Shown here: piece by piece, positions 60,801 to 64,000 of the stretch
Layout of the letters: each line of letters opens with the position of its first letter
How positions within the stretch are numbered: position 1 is the stretch's first letter
Origin: Cyanoderma ruficeps
Taxonomy: Eukaryota; Chordata; Aves; Passeriformes; Timaliidae
Reading direction: 5' to 3'
Assembly: GCA_008694505.1 (NCBI GenBank)
Contig: VZDJ01007747.1
Coordinates: forward strand, 42,910,750 to 42,974,749
DNA length: 64,000 nucleotides
Made by a program: the position numbers and the translations under genes
The notes under the pieces: model-generated
Seen by the model: only the letters and a program-made list of their open reading frames with translations
What the model was told of the DNA's origin: nothing
Databases searched by the model: none

Positions 60801-62562
60801 GAACACATCTCGTGGAGTGATAATTGAGTAGAGAATTTATCAGTTTCCCTGTTGGTTATTTCGCTTCCCTCTGTGGTCAGTAAATCTTACTGAGATGTGT
60901 GTGCACAGTGAGTCTTTAGCTCATTTCAAAATTATGTTAGTTATGCAGCCAAGTCCTGGAAGGTCTGGGGCCACCCAGACTTAAAAATAAATGTAGCCAG
61001 GTGAGCCAAACGAGTGCTCAGGTCCTCTTGCTCCTGGTGTTCCTCTCGAGAACAGCTGTCTTCCTCAACAAATTATCTTGCATCAGCTGATTTGTGGTAC
61101 CTGATGTTTGCATATTCTTGCCTGCTGTTTATAATTCAGGACTTTCCACTCCATCTTCCTTGGAGTGCTACAACACTGAGGACTGACCTTGGTGTACATT
61201 TGATTGGTACAAGAAGCTTAGGGAGCTGCTCTGTCAGGTACAAATTCCACCTGAACACTAGAAAAAAGTGATTAAACACCAAACTCGCCTTTGCCTGTGG
61301 ATGATCTATGTGTTTCGTACTTGACACTTTTTAATTTGGTCCTGATTAATTAGGGGTTTTGTCCTTATTATTTATTTGTTTCTGAAGGTGGTGTGGGTTT
61401 TTCGTGTCTGGTGAAGAATAAGGACATAACATTCATTTGACTTCACTGTAAAGTTCTAATTACAGGAATAACTTGATCTTTTTTAATCCATACCATTTCT
61501 CCCCTTTGAATGGTGTTGTGAGCTGTTTAAATGTGCATGTTATTGATCCACCAATAAAGGGTTGTTGTTTTGTCCAGTAAAGAGAATCTGACAGCAGAAA
61601 TTGTAGAGTTTTAGTGTAAGCAAAGGCTTCTGACTTTTGCTTTTTAAATCTTAAAACTCATTTATGGTCAGGATGACAAGCACTCATTCCTAGTCCGGAC
61701 AGCAAGTGCTAGTTTTATTTTATTTACTTCTCACTCCCTAGTGGCTTCTACCTATTTTTCTTTTTCTTCAACTTTTACAAGTTATCAAGGTCCCCATCCT
61801 AAGTCCTTGCAGGAAGGGCACACTGATGGAGAATTTGATAAATTACTTCTTGTAATATGATTTAACTTTCCGAGTATTCTTCATTCCTCCAGTGTTTTTC
61901 TCCTCACTTGCTCCATATGTTCACTTTCTGTCATCACCAGCTGTAAGAAATGTTTTTGGCTCTTGACTCCAAGATATGTCCAGTTCCATTCACTGTCTTC
62001 TAGGCTGACCACTTTTTAAAATACAGCCTTGATTTTTACTCTTCCTTTGTCAGTCATGTTGTTCACTTACCCGTGTGATTTGGTAGTTGAATCTTACACT
62101 GTTTACTGTTTCTGAAATAAATTCTGCATATAGAGGAGTATTTTTCTCTGGGAAAATTATAAGGAAATAGAATAATGGCACACAATAGAAAGAGGCTGCC
62201 TGTGAGAATGAGCAAAAAGGGACTGGAAAATATGAGGAAGAAATAAAACTAAGGTATTTGAAAAGTGATGGAATAAAAAGAGGTAGTAAGGAAAAGAAAA
62301 ATTGGTTTTAATATTTAGATGTTCATGGAATAAAAGTCAATTCTCTAGTGGAACTTTTTGATTTCTGAAGGATTACAGCAGTTACTTGGTGTTCCACCTT
62401 GGTTTTGTCATTATTGGGTTCTTAGTCAACCTTAAAACCAAACATCTCTATGTTTATTTCTTTTTCTCCCCTGATACTCTGTAAATCCTTTTTTGAAGAG
62501 ATTATGAGACAATGTTTGGCATTGTTTTGGTTTGGGATTTTTTTGTGGGATTTTTTTTGTTT
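57877..62562. other. Unique AT-rich DNA, no gene recognised
   Basis: About 4.7 kb of AT-rich DNA without identified repeats. Two stretches (about 58860-59100 and 59460-59800) are well mixed, non-repetitive AT-rich DNA of the sort that often turns out to be conserved non-coding sequence, but only alignment could show it. A short (GCTT)n lies near 60399-60412. Confidence 0.4.
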
Positions 62563-62597
62563 NNNNNNNNNNNNNNNNNNNNNNNNNNNNNNNNNNN
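62563..62597. other. Assembly gap (35 N) in T/G simple repeat
   Basis: A 35-base N run sits between TTTTTTTTGTTT on the left and TTTTGTTTTGTTTTGGGG on the right. The hidden sequence is probably more of a (TTTTG)n array. A frame through it at 62450-62820 is an artefact. Confidence 0.95.
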
Positions 62598-64000
62598 TTT
62601 TGTTTTGTTTTGGGGTCTTTTTGGCAAATTAAAAGAAGTTAAATGTTTTGTCATAGTACTGCCACAGCTGAGTGATTGGGCACTGACTCTTCAGCCTCTT
62701 TTGCCTAAGGTTAACTTTTGGGGATTTTCTAAATCCCAGCCTAAAGATTCTTGGCTCTCTTACTGCTATCTAGTTCCCATCAGTTCAAATGCTGTTAGCT
62801 TGTGTATGCTCTGGTTGTGAGCACAGTTCTGAACAAGAAAATTTGGAGTAATTGTATGAGTCAAGTATTAGACCTGTGTTTTTATACATGCTGTCCAGCT
62901 GATTTGGTTCACACTAACAAGATATATAAAACATATTAGATCTTTGGAAATTAAAGAAATTTGGAAATCACTGTCTCTTCAGAGTGGAGAGGAAGTGTTC
63001 TCTACTCATCAGCTATTCTGCACTGGCTGCCACACATTTGTCTGTGGACACTGGTCTTTAGGTGTTTATGTAAAAAAGCTGAAAAATCTTCCAGTGAATT
63101 GCATTTCTTTTTCAAAAAGCTGGGGAGCTGGAACAAACTGCAGATAAAGGAAAAGAGAGATATTAAGTATTGGAATAAAAAACTGATTTGAAATGCAGAT
63201 ACTTGCTCAGATTGCTCAGAGTCTTCTGTAGCTGATTTGGACCAGAGACTATATATTCAATTCTCAAAATTCAATGAGCATCCTTATCATGAAAGCTGTT
63301 GAGTGCTCTGAAATACAGGCCATAAATGGAACAAGTGTAAATGCTCCTTCAGACAGCTTCAGATAAATAGCTGAATTGGATGCCTTTATTCTTGTTTTGG
63401 CAAGAAATCTCACTCTCAAAAACTCCCCTTTTCTGCTGTTTAGGGTTTTCTGTGCATGCCATGAAAGATTTGCTGGTGTTCCAGTGGTTACAGCATTCAC
63501 CTGGGGCAGGGCTGTCTGGATCAACCTCTGCACTCCATGAGGCTGAGATTGGGCATTAATATGCCCTCCACTTTGTGGTAAATGTTTTAAGTGCCTGCTC
63601 TGAAATAGGCATTTATTTCAACCTTAGAAGACCTTAAATTTCTCTTTCTGCAGACGATGAAAATGTTCACAGCCTAGGAAAATCATGTATCACCCTACTA
63701 GACAGCTGAACAATCTGCCTCTGAAAAACTTGATCTGAAGAGTTGCTGTAGATTGGAGTTTCCAAGGAGAGTGAGCAAGGCTAATCCAAATGCCTTAACC
63801 TTTCAGTTTAGGAGTTTACTGCTCTGTGTCTGGTAGGAGTCCAGTTAACCCCATCCCATTGGAATTTACGATGTTAATAGAATTAATTCAGCTGTGCACA
63901 GGCAGTGCCACAGGTGCTGTCTTGTTTACCCTAAATGAACCTAGAACAGAAAGATTCAAAGGAGCAAGCTCTTGTGCCAGAAAGGGCAATTCATTTACTG
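62598..64000. other. Unique AT-rich DNA, no gene recognised
   Basis: The final 1.4 kb shows no recognisable repeat or gene. Frames up to 89 codons (63264-63533 on the minus strand) have no recognisable protein features. Confidence 0.45.

Noticed and set aside
1..64000. CRISPR arrays, bacterial operons, tRNA or rRNA genes
   Set aside because: The sequence is vertebrate; no regularly spaced repeats, tRNA B-box consensus in a cloverleaf context or rRNA signatures were seen.

Overview
This window looks like a non-coding stretch of a bird nuclear genome, most likely a songbird. The evidence is a set of 5'-truncated CR1 LINE 3' ends, which close on the bird-type octamer ATTCTGTG or ATTCTATG, and several ERVL-type endogenous-retrovirus LTRs of kinds common in birds. 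The rest is AT-rich unique sequence with short microsatellites and scaffold gaps or single ambiguous bases. Bird is well supported by the repeats; songbird is an inference from my memory of the LTR at 46817-47450.

No protein-coding gene, rRNA, tRNA or CRISPR array can be supported. Open reading frames reach about 165 codons at most, roughly what chance gives in 64 kb of AT-rich DNA read in six frames. Several of the longer ones lie inside CR1 or LTR sequence or run through N bases. None resembles a protein I recognise. The window is best read as a gene desert or the inside of a very large intron, which sequence alone cannot separate.

Layout. From 1 to 5 kb: unique DNA, a CR1 3' end (2155-2377), a perfect (TAAAA)15 array, a second CR1 (3690-3953) and a minus-strand CR1 (4869-5005). 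From 5 to 15.8 kb: mostly unique DNA with one CR1 (8181-8310), a somewhat GC-richer patch near 9.8-10.2 kb, and a possible LTR-like segment near 12.0-12.4 kb. At 15866-16711 a minus-strand LTR is split by two CR1 pieces. From 17 to 45 kb: long unique DNA with two small CR1 pieces (29841-29957, 36941-37035), a (GGGA)n array, a long T tract and a GC-richer patch near 26.4-26.8 kb. At 45.2-47.9 kb there is a retroelement cluster: LTR, CR1 in each orientation, a nearly complete LTR with probable target-site duplications, and a 189-base gap. From 48 to 64 kb: unique DNA with a CR1 (51541-51734), an LTR interrupted by a CR1 with a clear TGATG duplication (53666-54140), a TATATATG array and a 35-base gap.

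There is no operon or pathway to describe. The story is one of transposon layering: CR1 copies landed in older LTRs at least once and probably twice. No previously undescribed system was found. The most useful leads are the nested insertions, the tandem duplications inside repeats, two splice-bounded exon candidates, and the two gaps next to low-complexity DNA.
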